Positions 26,691-35,623 of a stretch of 64,000 nucleotides of DNA are shown piece after piece. Each line of letters begins with the position of its first letter. Position 1 is the first letter of the stretch. The DNA lies in NCBI GenBank assembly GCA_002238965.1, contig MPNJ01000010.1, positions 62,001-126,000 on the forward strand, written 5' to 3'. Below the pieces are notes generated by a model. It searched no databases. It was not told where the DNA came from and saw only the letters and a program-made list of their open reading frames with translations. Source of the stretch: Nitrospinae bacterium bin107 (GTDB lineage Bacteria; UBA8248). Position numbers and translations under genes: made by a program.

Positions 26691-27767
26691 TTGGGCACCG
26701 TCAGTATCGAGAACCTGAGCAAGCACTTCGGCAGCGTGCGCGCCGTGGACGGGATCGACCTCGAAGTCGCCGAGGGGGAGTTCCTCGTCCTGGTGGGGCC
26801 TTCGGGCTGCGGGAAGACGACGACGCTGCGCATGGTGGCCGGGCTGGAGTTTCCCACCGACGGCGAGATCCGCGTATCTGGCGAGCGCGTGAACGAGATT
26901 CCCGCCAAGGACCGCAACATGGCCATGGTGTTCCAGAACTACGCCCTCTACCCCCACATGACGGTCTACGAGAACATGGCATTCGGCCTGCGCGTCCGGC
27001 GGATTTCCGCGGGCGACATCGACCGCCGCGTCAAGGAGGCCGCCGCCCTCATGGGGCTGGAAGACCTCCTCCACCGCAAGCCCCGCCAGCTCTCGGGCGG
27101 CCAGCGGCAGCGCGTGGCGGTCTGCCGGGCCATCGTGCGCGACCCGGTCGCCTTTCTCTTCGACGAGCCGCTCAGCAACCTCGACGCCAAGCTCCGCGTC
27201 ACGGCCCGGGCCGAGATACGGAAACTCCAGCGCCGCCTGGGCACGACCTCCATCTACGTCACCCACGACCAGACCGAGGCGATGACGATGGGCGACCGCA
27301 TCGTCGTCATGGACCTGGGGAAAATCCTGCAGGTGGGGCCGCCCATCGAACTCTACGACCGCCCCGTCAACCGCTTCGTGGCGGGGTTTCTGGGGAGCCC
27401 GGCCATGAACTTCATCGAGGGCCGCGCACACCAATCGGAGGGCCGTCTTGAACTCGATGCGGGCGCCCTGCGCTTCCCCCTGCCGGAGGGCTGCCGGGAA
27501 GGAGACGCCTACACCCTCGGCTTCCGCCCCGAGCATATGGGCTTTCGCGAGGGCGGGGCGCGCCTCGTCTCCGCCGAGGGCCGGGTGGAGCTCGTCGAGC
27601 CTTTGGGGTCGGACACTTTCGTCGCCCTGGACCTGGGCGGAGAGGTCCTCACCGTCAAGGAAGAAGGCCATTTCCGCGCCCGGGTGGGAGAACGCATCCG
27701 GGTGTTCTTCGAGATGGAAAACGCCCACCCCTTCGACGGCGACACCGGCGCGCGCGTGGAGGGTTGA
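26691..27767 (+). CDS. ABC importer ATPase, MalK/UgpC-like
   Basis: TTG at 26691 is chosen because AGGAGGAA (26679-26686) lies five bases upstream; the frame is open much further upstream but overlaps the permeases there. The 358-residue protein has Walker A GPSGCGKTT, Q-loop VFQNYALYPHMTV, signature LSGGQRQRVAV, Walker B AFLFDEPLSNLD and switch THDQTEAMTMG. A C-terminal TOBE-type regulatory domain follows (about 240-358). It energises the permease pair. Residue Cys in AVCRAIV replaces the usual Ala, without obvious consequence. Confidence 0.92.
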   Translation: MGTVSIENLSKHFGSVRAVDGIDLEVAEGEFLVLVGPSGCGKTTTLRMVAGLEFPTDGEIRVSGERVNEIPAKDRNMAMVFQNYALYPHMTVYENMAFGLRVRRISAGDIDRRVKEAAALMGLEDLLHRKPRQLSGGQRQRVAVCRAIVRDPVAFLFDEPLSNLDAKLRVTARAEIRKLQRRLGTTSIYVTHDQTEAMTMGDRIVVMDLGKILQVGPPIELYDRPVNRFVAGFLGSPAMNFIEGRAHQSEGRLELDAGALRFPLPEGCREGDAYTLGFRPEHMGFREGGARLVSAEGRVELVEPLGSDTFVALDLGGEVLTVKEEGHFRARVGERIRVFFEMENAHPFDGDTGARVEG

Positions 27768-27786
27768 AGGGGAGTTGCGCGGAAAA

Positions 27787-28815
27787 CTAGCCGAAGAACA
27801 GCTCGGCGGCGTCGAAGAAGTCCTCCCGCAGGGTGTTCACCTTGCCGAGGACGTCTTCCAAAGGCACCGGATTGATGTCGCGCCCCTGCAGCGCGGCCAT
27901 GACGCCCCAGGTTCCCTCGTGCGCGAGTTCGCTCGCCCGCACGCCCAGGCGCGTCGCCAGCACCCTGTCGTAGGGTACGGGAGAACCCCCGCGCTGGATG
28001 TGCCCGAGGATGACGGCGCGCGTATCCACGTTCATGCGGTCCCCGATTTCCTGTGCGAGGTATTCGCCGACGCCGCCGAGTTGCACGTGACCGAACTCAT
28101 CCACCTCCTGGCTCCGCGTGATGTAGTTCTCGATTCCCTCGGGCTTCGCTCCCTCGGCAACGACCACGTTGGCGAAGTTGCGCCCGCGCGCGAAGCGCGC
28201 CTTGAGCACCTCGACGACTTCTTCGATGTTGAAGGGCCGCTCCGGCACAAGAATGAGGTCCGCACCCCCGGCGATGCCCGCATAGGTGGCGAGCCATCCC
28301 GAGTGGCGTCCCATGACTTCGAGGATGATGACGCGGTCGTGCGCCTCCGCCGTGGTGCGCAGGCGGTCGATGGCGTCGGTGATGACGCCGACAGCTGTGT
28401 GGAAGCCGAACGAGTAGTCCGTGAAGCCGATGTCGTTGTCGATGGTCTTGGGCACACTGATGACGTTCATGCCTTCTTTACTCAGATAGGCGGCGACGCT
28501 CAGCGTGTCATCCCCCCCGATGGCGATGAGACCGTCGATGCGCGAGGCGCGCCAGTTTTCCTTGAGCTTCTCGAGCATGGCCGGGTCTTTGGTGGGGTTC
28601 GTCCTCGAGGAACCCAGAATGGTCCCCCCCTTGTCGAGGATGCCGGAGATCATCGGGCCCGTGATTTCGACGAAATCTCCTTCCACCAAGCCGCGCCAGC
28701 CCCGGCGGATACCCAGCGTATGGCTCCCGCGATGAAAATTCGAAGCAGTCACCGCGCGGATGACCGCGTTCAGGCCGGGGCAGTCCCCGCCCCCCGTCAA
28801 TACGCCTAGTCTCAT
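27787..28815 (-). CDS. 6-phosphofructokinase, probably PPi-dependent
   Basis: A 342-residue phosphofructokinase from ATG 28815. It phosphorylates fructose 6-phosphate in glycolysis. Family blocks are GVLTGGGDCPGLNAVIR, SSRTNP, PKTIDNDI, EVMGRHSGWLA and LGHIQRGGSP. ATP-dependent enzymes have GGDGS and PGTIDND; here the motifs are GGDDT and PKTIDND. The Asp and Lys substitutions are the known hallmark of pyrophosphate-dependent PFKs. It is convergent with the ABC operon and 19 bases from its end. A PPi-linked enzyme saves ATP and could be reversible; the cofactor assignment is inference from those two residues. Confidence 0.92.
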   Translation of the reverse strand: MRLGVLTGGGDCPGLNAVIRAVTASNFHRGSHTLGIRRGWRGLVEGDFVEITGPMISGILDKGGTILGSSRTNPTKDPAMLEKLKENWRASRIDGLIAIGGDDTLSVAAYLSKEGMNVISVPKTIDNDIGFTDYSFGFHTAVGVITDAIDRLRTTAEAHDRVIILEVMGRHSGWLATYAGIAGGADLILVPERPFNIEEVVEVLKARFARGRNFANVVVAEGAKPEGIENYITRSQEVDEFGHVQLGGVGEYLAQEIGDRMNVDTRAVILGHIQRGGSPVPYDRVLATRLGVRASELAHEGTWGVMAALQGRDINPVPLEDVLGKVNTLREDFFDAAELFFG

Positions 28816-29159
28816 GGTTTACGCTTCCTTCTGGTGAGATGGAATTCATCTGATTTTCGCATTCCCGGCATTTTATCACACCCGGAATACGATTAGGTGT
28901 TGTGCGCGTTACGATTGGATGAACGGCCCTGCCCTGTTTCTCCGAATGACGCGATTCTACACGAAACCTCCACGTGCGAAAGGCGGGCTTTGGGGGAGTC
29001 TCCAATGAAAATTTGGCGTCATCCGTATTTCGTGCTAGGATTGAATCCAGTCAAAAAAATGTATGAAGAGATTCTGGATGGAACGAACGCCAGACGGGTT
29101 TGTGGTTGGCCGCCGTTTACTCTGGAGCGGTCGTTTTTTTTCTACAAGAGGAGAGCATC
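28816..29159. other. Divergent intergenic region with a probable promoter for the TTT operon
   Basis: Separates the phosphofructokinase (-) from the TctC gene (+). On the + strand TTGGCG (29013-29018), a 17-base spacer and TAGGAT (29036-29041) form a fair sigma-70-type promoter about 119 bases before the ATG. A short frame from 29005 is not protein-like. The minus-strand promoter was not identified with confidence. Confidence 0.4.
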
Positions 29160-30305
29160 ATGTCCAAGCAGGAGTCTCATGAGCATCCCAAAATCATCAT
29201 TCCCGAATCATCCGATCTTACGCGCAGGAGCTTCATCCGGACCCTTGGGGTCGCCGGCGCCGCAGCCGTGGCGCCCATGGTGTTCACGTCCAGAAAGGCG
29301 GACGCCGCGAAATGGCCCGCGCGCCCCATCACGGGGGTGGTGATGTACGCCGCCGGCGGCGGTACGGACACCGTCATCCGCACCCTGTGCGGCGAGATGG
29401 CCCGCACCACCGGCTGGCCCGTCAATGTCATCAACCGCCCGGGGTCCGTGGGAGGCGTGGCCACCCGTTACGTGCTCAACAAGGCGGCTGACGGCTACAC
29501 CTGGCTGGGCGCCGGGAACTACAACAAGTTCGTCAGGCCGATGGGATACACGGATTCGGCGGCGTGGGTGGACTGGCAGCACTTCGCGGCGGCTGCTTCG
29601 CTCGCGAGCTGGTCTGTGCGGCCCGACTCGCCCTTCAAGACCTTCAATGACGTGGTCGCCGCTGCCAAAAAGAAATCCGGCAAGCTCACCATCTCGACTT
29701 CGGGCGTGGGCAGCATCTGGCACGAGGTGGGCGCCACCGTCGCGGACGCAGCGGGCATCGAATTGCGCTTCGTACCCTACAAGGGCGGAAAACCCGCAAC
29801 CGTCGCGGGCCTTCAGGGCGAGGTGGACATCGCAGGCGGCGGCGTGCACGAGCACGTCGAGTTCCTGCGCGCCGGCAAACTGAGAAACCTCATGCACACG
29901 GGGCCGAAGGATCTGGACATCCCGGGTTACGGCAAGGCTTACAACATCGCCAATTTCATACCCGCGCTCAAGGCCCTGTTACCGATGGGCGGGATGTACA
30001 GCATCGCCCTGAGGCGGGAGACGCCCGTCGACGTGCTCAACAAGATCAAGCCGGTCTGGACCGCGGCTGCGAAGTCCGAGGCCTTCGGGAAAATCGCCAC
30101 GCGCAAGTACTTCCAGATCGACGTCCGCGTGGGGGAGGCAGCCGATCGCCGGGCCGCGCAGCTCGAGTGCCTGAGCGCTGCGACGCTGCTCAAGCTGCAG
30201 AAGCACATCGGCAAAAAGGTGCGCGGACCCAAGGAACTCGGGCTTCCCGAACCCAAAGATTTCGACGCCTGGTGGCCGCCGAAGGGCTATAAGCCTCGCA
30301 TATGA
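29160..30305 (+). CDS. Tripartite tricarboxylate transporter binding protein (TctC family), Tat signal
   Basis: ATG 29160 follows AGAGGAG. The N-terminus carries a twin-arginine signal (LTRRSFIRTLGVAGAAAVAP, cleavage near ADAA), so it is probably exported folded. The mature part shows TctC features: RPITGVVMYAAGGGTDTVIR, VINRPGSVGGVATRYV, GKLTISTSGVGSIWHEVG and FVPYKGGKPATVAGLQGEVD. It captures a carboxylate or related solute for the TctB/TctA pair that follows. A hairpin lies between it and TctB. The C-terminal third is somewhat divergent from typical TctC. Confidence 0.9.
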   Translation: MSKQESHEHPKIIIPESSDLTRRSFIRTLGVAGAAAVAPMVFTSRKADAAKWPARPITGVVMYAAGGGTDTVIRTLCGEMARTTGWPVNVINRPGSVGGVATRYVLNKAADGYTWLGAGNYNKFVRPMGYTDSAAWVDWQHFAAAASLASWSVRPDSPFKTFNDVVAAAKKKSGKLTISTSGVGSIWHEVGATVADAAGIELRFVPYKGGKPATVAGLQGEVDIAGGGVHEHVEFLRAGKLRNLMHTGPKDLDIPGYGKAYNIANFIPALKALLPMGGMYSIALRRETPVDVLNKIKPVWTAAAKSEAFGKIATRKYFQIDVRVGEAADRRAAQLECLSAATLLKLQKHIGKKVRGPKELGLPEPKDFDAWWPPKGYKPRI

Positions 30306-30332
30306 GCTAGAAGGCTCATCGCGCAATGCCTG

Positions 30333-30374
30333 CCCCGAGCGGGCCGCCTTGGAGATGAGGCGGCCTGCTCGGGG
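30333..30374 (+). promoter_or_regulatory. Stem-loop between TctC and TctB genes
   Basis: CCCCGAGCGGGCCGCC pairs with GGCGGCCTGCTCGGGG over 16 positions (one G-U pair) with a 10-base loop, 27 bases after the TctC stop. There is no T tract. It is suited to stabilise the binding-protein message and lower downstream expression. Confidence 0.65.
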
Positions 30375-30415
30375 AGGCCGTATTCATTGATTTTGTTCTA
30401 TGCCGAGAGAGTTGC

Positions 30416-31048
30416 ATGGTTTCCTCGAACGACGATGACCGCAAGACGCATCCGCCCGCGGATGAACCCGAAGACACCGCCGCCTCGAATCTGCTTTCCG
30501 GGGAAGGGGGAGATGTCGTCACTCCTGGCAGGGACCTGGCGATGGCGACCCTTGTGGGCGTTGTTGCGATTCTCGCTATTATCCTCGGGCTGCTCATGCC
30601 CAATCCCGAGAACAACATCTTCACCGCTCCCGGCTTCATGCCCATCCTTACGGGCCTGAGTCTGCTGGCCATGTCCATCGGTTTGGGATTCGGCGCGCTC
30701 AAGCGCGGTGGCGGGTCGGAATTGAACCTCTCGCCCGGAGAATTACTGGGGAGGTATTTCGCCGACTACGAGAACCAGTGGGCGCTCGTCCTGATGGGCC
30801 TGGTGGTCGTATACGTGGTGCTCCTCGACTGGGTGACGTTCATCGTTACGATCCCGTTGATGATTGGAGGTTTTCGGCTCGGATTCAGCAGCTTCGAGGC
30901 CGTGACCATTCCAATGCTGGCGATCGCCCTGCGCATCTTCTGGCCGAAGTCCTTTACGCAGTGCCTTATCGTATCCGCGATTTCGACGCTCGTTCTGGCC
31001 GCCGCGTTCCGCTACGGCTTCCGCATTCCGCTGCCGGGTTCGGGGTAG
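30416..31048 (+). CDS. Tripartite tricarboxylate transporter small membrane subunit (TctB family)
   Basis: A 210-residue protein with a long acidic cytoplasmic N-terminus (about 1-40) and four hydrophobic segments: ATLVGVVAILAIILGLLM, FMPILTGLSLLAMSIGLGFG, ALVLMGLVVVYVVLLDWV and a C-terminal CLIVSAISTLVLAAAF. This is the TctB layout. TctB subunits are poorly conserved; the call rests mainly on topology and position between TctC and TctA. The N-terminal extension is longer than in many members. Confidence 0.8.
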   Translation: MVSSNDDDRKTHPPADEPEDTAASNLLSGEGGDVVTPGRDLAMATLVGVVAILAIILGLLMPNPENNIFTAPGFMPILTGLSLLAMSIGLGFGALKRGGGSELNLSPGELLGRYFADYENQWALVLMGLVVVYVVLLDWVTFIVTIPLMIGGFRLGFSSFEAVTIPMLAIALRIFWPKSFTQCLIVSAISTLVLAAAFRYGFRIPLPGSG

Positions 31049-31051
31049 GCC

Positions 31052-32536
31052 GTGTTTTTCATCGATCAACTCATCCACGCCTTAAACCCGTATCTGGTGT
31101 TCTTCTGCATCCTGGGCACCGTTCTTGGACTGCTCTGGGGGTCGATGCCGGGCATCTCGACGACCATGTCCATGGTGCTCCTCATCGGTCTCTCCACCCA
31201 GATGAGCCAGGACGTGGCCATCATGTTTCTTTTGGGCGTTTATACGGCGAGCGTCTTCGGCGGTTCGATTACGGCGGTGCTCATCAACATTCCCGGCACG
31301 CCCGCGGCCGTTCCCACCATGATCGAGGGCCACCCGCTCGCCCAAAGAGGCGAGGGCGGGCTGGCGCTCGGCACCGCGCTGGTGGCCTCATTTCTCGGCA
31401 ACTGGGTGGGCATCCTGATTCTGGTGGTGTTCATCCCCCTCATCCTGCTCATCGCCTTGCAGTTCCGCTCGTGGGAGATGTTCCTCCTGGCGCTTTGGGG
31501 GATCGCCATTTGCGGGACGCTCACCTCGGGCGAGGCGCCCATCAAGGGTTGGATATCCGGCTGGCTGGGGCTTCTCATCGCTTTCGTCGGACTCGACAAC
31601 ATATACGGCGTTCCGCGCTTCACGTTCGGGAGCGTGCTGCTCGAAGACGGAATCAGCTACATTCCGGTCATCATCGGCTTTTTCGGCCTGACCGAGGTCC
31701 TCTGGGTGCTGCCCCAGAAAGAACCATCCGCGATCCCCGAGAAGGTCGGCCGGGTGATTCCCCCCTTCTCCATGCTGTGGCGCTACGCGCGCTCCTCGGT
31801 ACGCTCGGGCATCATCGGCACGGTGATAGGCGCCATTCCAGGCGCGGGCGGGAACATCGCCGCCTTCGTGGCCTACGATGTGGGCAAGCGCCGCGCCAGC
31901 CCGGAGGAGAGGGAAAAATTCGGCAAGGGGAGCTACGAGGGCATCGTTTGCGGAGAGGTGGCGAACAACGCGTGCATCGGCGGCACCATCCTCCCCACGC
32001 TCACGCTGGGGATTCCGGGCAGCCCGCCCGCCGCCGCCTTCATGGCGGCCCTGGAACTCAAGCACGTGATAATGGGCCCGACCATCAACATCGAAAACCC
32101 GGGCCTCGTCTATTTCATCTACGGGGCGCTCATCGTGGCGAACTTCCTGATGTACGTGTTCGGCCTCCTGCTGGTGAAGCCGGCGGTCAAGCTCTACAGC
32201 CTGCCGCGCACCTTGCTGATGCCCATCATCATCCCCATCTGCATCCTGGGGGCGTACGCGGTGCGCCTGAGCATGTTCGACGTCTACGTGATGCTGGCTT
32301 CAGGCTTCGTCGGCTACGCGCTCAGGAGCCTCGGCCTTCCGCTGGCGCCCATGGTTCTGGCCGTCATCCTGGGATCGCTGGCGGACGAGAATCTGCGCCG
32401 CGCGCTGATCACCTTCGAGAACAAGCCGTTCTGGTATTTCCTCACGAGCCCCATCGGCACCCTGTTGATGATCGTCTCCGTGTTCACCTTCTACGACGGC
32501 ATCTTCCGCAGGGGACGCAAGGGGAAGAAGACCTGA
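31052..32536 (+). CDS. Tripartite tricarboxylate transporter large permease (TctA family)
   Basis: A 494-residue, roughly 11-helix inner-membrane permease starting at GTG 31052, three bases after TctB. Family marks are GSMPGISTTMSMVLLIGLST, GGSITAVLINIPGTPAAVPT, the second repeat IGAIPGAGGNIAAFVAYD and CIGGTILPTLTLGIPGSPPA. It translocates the substrate delivered by TctC using an ion gradient. The TctC-TctB-TctA order is standard. The substrate is unknown. Confidence 0.93.
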   Translation: MFFIDQLIHALNPYLVFFCILGTVLGLLWGSMPGISTTMSMVLLIGLSTQMSQDVAIMFLLGVYTASVFGGSITAVLINIPGTPAAVPTMIEGHPLAQRGEGGLALGTALVASFLGNWVGILILVVFIPLILLIALQFRSWEMFLLALWGIAICGTLTSGEAPIKGWISGWLGLLIAFVGLDNIYGVPRFTFGSVLLEDGISYIPVIIGFFGLTEVLWVLPQKEPSAIPEKVGRVIPPFSMLWRYARSSVRSGIIGTVIGAIPGAGGNIAAFVAYDVGKRRASPEEREKFGKGSYEGIVCGEVANNACIGGTILPTLTLGIPGSPPAAAFMAALELKHVIMGPTINIENPGLVYFIYGALIVANFLMYVFGLLLVKPAVKLYSLPRTLLMPIIIPICILGAYAVRLSMFDVYVMLASGFVGYALRSLGLPLAPMVLAVILGSLADENLRRALITFENKPFWYFLTSPIGTLLMIVSVFTFYDGIFRRGRKGKKT

Positions 32537-32711
32537 GGATAGGAGTTCCCTCTACGTTTCGGGCTACGTCCTTACATGGCTCCGTGATAGCCAACCACCC
32601 CTCGCGCGATTGACATTAGCTGCATAAGCGCATAGCATTTCTGTATATCATTCAATTTCATACACGGCATTTCCATCTCGCGCGCAGGGCAAGTGTTTGG
32701 AGAGACGGGAA

Positions 32712-33059
32712 TTGAGCGACCGCGAAGCCTGCCTGATACGGCCCGAAACCCGGAAGCACAAGGTGCTCGACGGTGGTGCGCAAGCCTGGCGGATGACTTC
32801 GCGGGAGGACCACGGCTGGAACGTCGACGCCTGGCTCACGGTGTTTCGCCCCGGCGAGACCCATGACTGGCACGATCACGAAGAAGACGAACTCATCTAC
32901 ATTATTGAAGGCGAAGGTCGGTACGAACTGAAGGATGGGAGCATCGAGTTTCGGGGCGGCGACTGCATCTTCCTGCCTCGCAAGACGATGCACCGCAGCA
33001 TGACGGGAGGGGAAAAGGACGTAAAGCTGCTGGCCATATTTCACCCGGCGAGAGAGTAA
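32712..33059 (+). CDS. Small cupin protein
   Basis: A 115-residue single cupin. TTG at 32712 is favoured because GGAGAG (32699-32704) precedes it; TTG 32697 would add five residues. Motif 1 is seen as HDWHDHEEDELIYIIEGEG and motif 2 as GGDCIFLPRKTMHRS. It lies between the TTT importer and the catabolic ABC operon, so it may be the first enzyme or a sensor of that pathway. Metal-dependent isomerase or dioxygenase activity is possible but not shown. Confidence 0.75.
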   Translation: MSDREACLIRPETRKHKVLDGGAQAWRMTSREDHGWNVDAWLTVFRPGETHDWHDHEEDELIYIIEGEGRYELKDGSIEFRGGDCIFLPRKTMHRSMTGGEKDVKLLAIFHPARE

Positions 33060-33145
33060 AAGGCGCTACTCACCGGTTCTGATCGTTTTATCTTTGGTTA
33101 ACGTAGTTGAGGCAACTGGTTCTCTCAAACGTGGAGGAAGATAAG

Positions 33146-34141
33146 ATGAAAAGGTTCGGTTTGGTTTTAATCGCAACGTTCGTCGTATTGGGTATGGCCT
33201 CGAGTGCGCTGGCCGCGAAAGGCGTCATCAACCTGATTCACGACAACACTTCGCACGCGGCTATCCCATACATCGCTGAAAAGAAGGGCTATTACAAAGC
33301 CGAGGGAGTCAACGTGAAGCGCCGGGTCACGAGCCCCCGCGCGCTGATTGACGCGCTCATCGGCGGCACCGCCGACATCATCAGCACGCGCGGCTCCCGC
33401 GTGGGTCAAATCGCGGCGCGTGGACTGGACGTCGTGGGCATCGCGCTCAACCGCTACGGGAACCAGAACATGGTGCTCGTGCCCGTGAAGGACAAGACCA
33501 CCAAGTCGGTCATGGACCTCAAGGGCAAGACCGTGGGCGCGCAGATGGGTACGGGCACCTGGGCCACCTGGATGACGTATCTCTCGCGCATCGGTTTGTC
33601 GGACAAGGACTTCAAGATCCGCAACACGAAAACCGGTTCGCTGCCCGCCGCCTTCGAGACCGGCGCGCTGGATGCGGGGCTGACCTGGGAGCCCTGGGGT
33701 TCGATTATCGTCGACAAGGGCCTGGGCCGGATGGTCATGGGACCGAAGGAGTATGACGATCTGCTGGGCTACACCTCACCGGTCTTCCTGACGAGTTCGT
33801 GGTCCTACATCAAGAAGAAAAACCCCGACGGCGCGCAGCGTTTCATGAACGCCCACGTTCGCGCGATGCGTTTCCTGAACCGCAACAGGGATGAGTCCAC
33901 GAAGATAGTGCAGGAGTTCTGGAAGAGCCAGGGCTTCGACTTCGACCTCAAGAAAGTGAAGAGCAATCTCTACAGGTTCATGCGTTGGGACCGCGCGATG
34001 ATCACGCACAGAGACATCCGAGAAGTGCAGGACGGCGTGGACGTCAGCGTGAAGAAGGGCAAGCTGCCCAAGCGCATCGACGTGACCAAGCACATCGACA
34101 CCCAGTTGGTGGAGAACGCCTACTTCGGGTTGATGAAGTAA
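33146..34141 (+). CDS. ABC importer binding protein, NMT1/TauA/SsuA-like
   Basis: ATG 33146 follows GGAGGAAG. A signal peptide of about 23 residues (FGLVLIATFVVLGMASSALA) precedes an NMT1/SsuA-type domain: AAIPYIAEKKGYYKAEGV, IGGTADIISTRGSR, VMDLKGKTVGAQMGTGTWAT and AGLTWEPWGS. These bind small organic acids, sulphonates, nitrate, thiamine precursors and similar ligands. Its permease and ATPase are at 35624-37320, with an M20-type gene in between. The co-encoded hydrolases suggest an amide, ester or lactone ligand. Confidence 0.9.
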   Translation: MKRFGLVLIATFVVLGMASSALAAKGVINLIHDNTSHAAIPYIAEKKGYYKAEGVNVKRRVTSPRALIDALIGGTADIISTRGSRVGQIAARGLDVVGIALNRYGNQNMVLVPVKDKTTKSVMDLKGKTVGAQMGTGTWATWMTYLSRIGLSDKDFKIRNTKTGSLPAAFETGALDAGLTWEPWGSIIVDKGLGRMVMGPKEYDDLLGYTSPVFLTSSWSYIKKKNPDGAQRFMNAHVRAMRFLNRNRDESTKIVQEFWKSQGFDFDLKKVKSNLYRFMRWDRAMITHRDIREVQDGVDVSVKKGKLPKRIDVTKHIDTQLVENAYFGLMK

Positions 34142-34173
34142 GGCGAGAGGTATACCGGAACACTTTTCCCCCT

Positions 34174-34210
34174 GCCCATCCGGAAGGATTGTTCATCCTC
34201 CCGGATGGGC
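34174..34210 (+). promoter_or_regulatory. Stem-loop after the NMT1-type binding-protein gene
   Basis: GCCCATCCGG pairs perfectly with CCGGATGGGC, and an inner AGGAT/ATCCT pair extends the stem. It lies 32 bases after the stop. It lacks a T tract and the operon continues, so mRNA stabilisation or partial attenuation is likelier than full termination. Confidence 0.65.
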
Positions 34211-34259
34211 GTGAGGGGATTTGCGCGCGTATCAAACGAGTCGAGGAGAATCGCGAATC

Positions 34260-35609
34260 ATGGATGAGCTTCAAAAGAAAGTCGTCGCCGCGGTAGATGA
34301 GGAATTTCTGATAAAAACCACCATGGAACTCGTGGACATACCCAGTCCCACCGGCTACGAGGAGGAAGCGGCCCGCTATATGCACGCGAAGTACGAGGAG
34401 GCCGGCTACGAGTCGCATCTGCAAAAGGTGGCCGAGGGCCGCTACAACGCGGTCGGCATCTCGCCGGGCACAGGCGGCGGCTATTCGCTGATGTTCAACG
34501 GCCATCTGGATACCTCCTATTCCGGCGAGGAGCCTGAACTCACCCAGCCGGGCTACAAGAACAAGGCGATTCGCGAGGGGGACTGGATCATCGGAAACGG
34601 CGCGGCGAACATGAAAAGCGCCGACGTCTCCTATCTCGGCGCGGCGAAGGCCCTCACTGACGCGGGCGTGAAGCTCAAGGGCGACATCGTCCTCGCCTCC
34701 GTGGCGGGAGAGATCGAGAAAAACCGGATCGACCAGTACCAGGACGTGCTCTACGACGGCTACGGCGTCGGCACACGGCATCTTATATCTCATGGTTACC
34801 TGACGGATTTTTGTATTCTCGGCGAGCCGACCGGCATGCAGGTCGCGCCCTGGCACGGAGGTACGATCTGGTTCAAGGTCATCACGCGGGGGTCGATGGG
34901 CCATACGTGCTACGGCGACTACACCGCCAGCGCCATCGAGCGCATGGAGCGGGTCCAGGCGGCCATCAGGAAGTGGATTCCCGAGTACCGGGGCCGCAAT
35001 GAATTCCTGGGGGAGCGCCCCCACGTGAACATGGCCGCCATCGAGGGCGGGTGGCCCTACCGCTGTGCGCGCTCGCCCATCGAGTGCCGTCTCTACGTGG
35101 ACGTCCGCCTGGTTCCGGGGCAGACGATTCAGGACGTGCAGGCGGAATTCAAGGGAGTCATCGAACGGGTCAACCAGGAGCAGCCCGACGTCGGCGCCAG
35201 GGTCGAGGTATTCTCCTCGCATCCGCCCTCGGGCATTCCCGTGGATTCGCTTCCTTCCAAAGCGATGATCCAGGCGCACGAGCAGATCGTGGGAGAGAAG
35301 CCCAACATCATCGTAAAGACTTCCTATCTGGACGCCGCCCACATGAACCGCTACGGCATCCAGACCATCACATACGGATTGGCGGGCCGGACGTTTGATG
35401 CCGATTACGGCTGGAACGCCGATATCGGCGAGCACATCCACGTCGACGCGCTGGTGGACACGACAAAAATGTTCGCCCTCGCAGCGCTGGATCTGTGCAT
35501 GCGGGAGCGTGACGCCTCCGCCATCGCGCCGGACCCCTATGCGAACCTGCCCGAGCCCGGACAAATAGAAGCTCTCGGAAGCGGACGAATAACGGCTCTC
35601 GGAAGCTGA
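34260..35609 (+). CDS. M20-family metallohydrolase homologue (ArgE/DapE/aminoacylase type), with altered ligand
   Basis: A 449-residue M20 protein from ATG 34260. The first motif is intact (FNGHLDTSY, metal His and Asp). The bridging-Asp motif, usually D in GxDMKGG, reads GAANMKSA with Asn. The Glu-Glu base/ligand motif reads AGEIEKNR, so only partly canonical. The dimerisation-domain RGSMGHTCYGD and final GEHIHVDAL are present. The usual reaction is hydrolysis of N-acyl amino acids or dipeptides with two metal ions; the substitutions may mean one metal or a different reaction. It is embedded between the binding protein and permease genes, so it probably acts on the imported compound. Confidence 0.85.
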   Translation: MDELQKKVVAAVDEEFLIKTTMELVDIPSPTGYEEEAARYMHAKYEEAGYESHLQKVAEGRYNAVGISPGTGGGYSLMFNGHLDTSYSGEEPELTQPGYKNKAIREGDWIIGNGAANMKSADVSYLGAAKALTDAGVKLKGDIVLASVAGEIEKNRIDQYQDVLYDGYGVGTRHLISHGYLTDFCILGEPTGMQVAPWHGGTIWFKVITRGSMGHTCYGDYTASAIERMERVQAAIRKWIPEYRGRNEFLGERPHVNMAAIEGGWPYRCARSPIECRLYVDVRLVPGQTIQDVQAEFKGVIERVNQEQPDVGARVEVFSSHPPSGIPVDSLPSKAMIQAHEQIVGEKPNIIVKTSYLDAAHMNRYGIQTITYGLAGRTFDADYGWNADIGEHIHVDALVDTTKMFALAALDLCMRERDASAIAPDPYANLPEPGQIEALGSGRITALGS

Positions 35610-35623
35610 GAAAGGAATTTTCT

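Noticed and set aside
30778-32613. 611-codon frame overlapping TctB and TctA
   Set aside because: His/Arg-rich alternative frame; TctA signature repeats are in the other frame.
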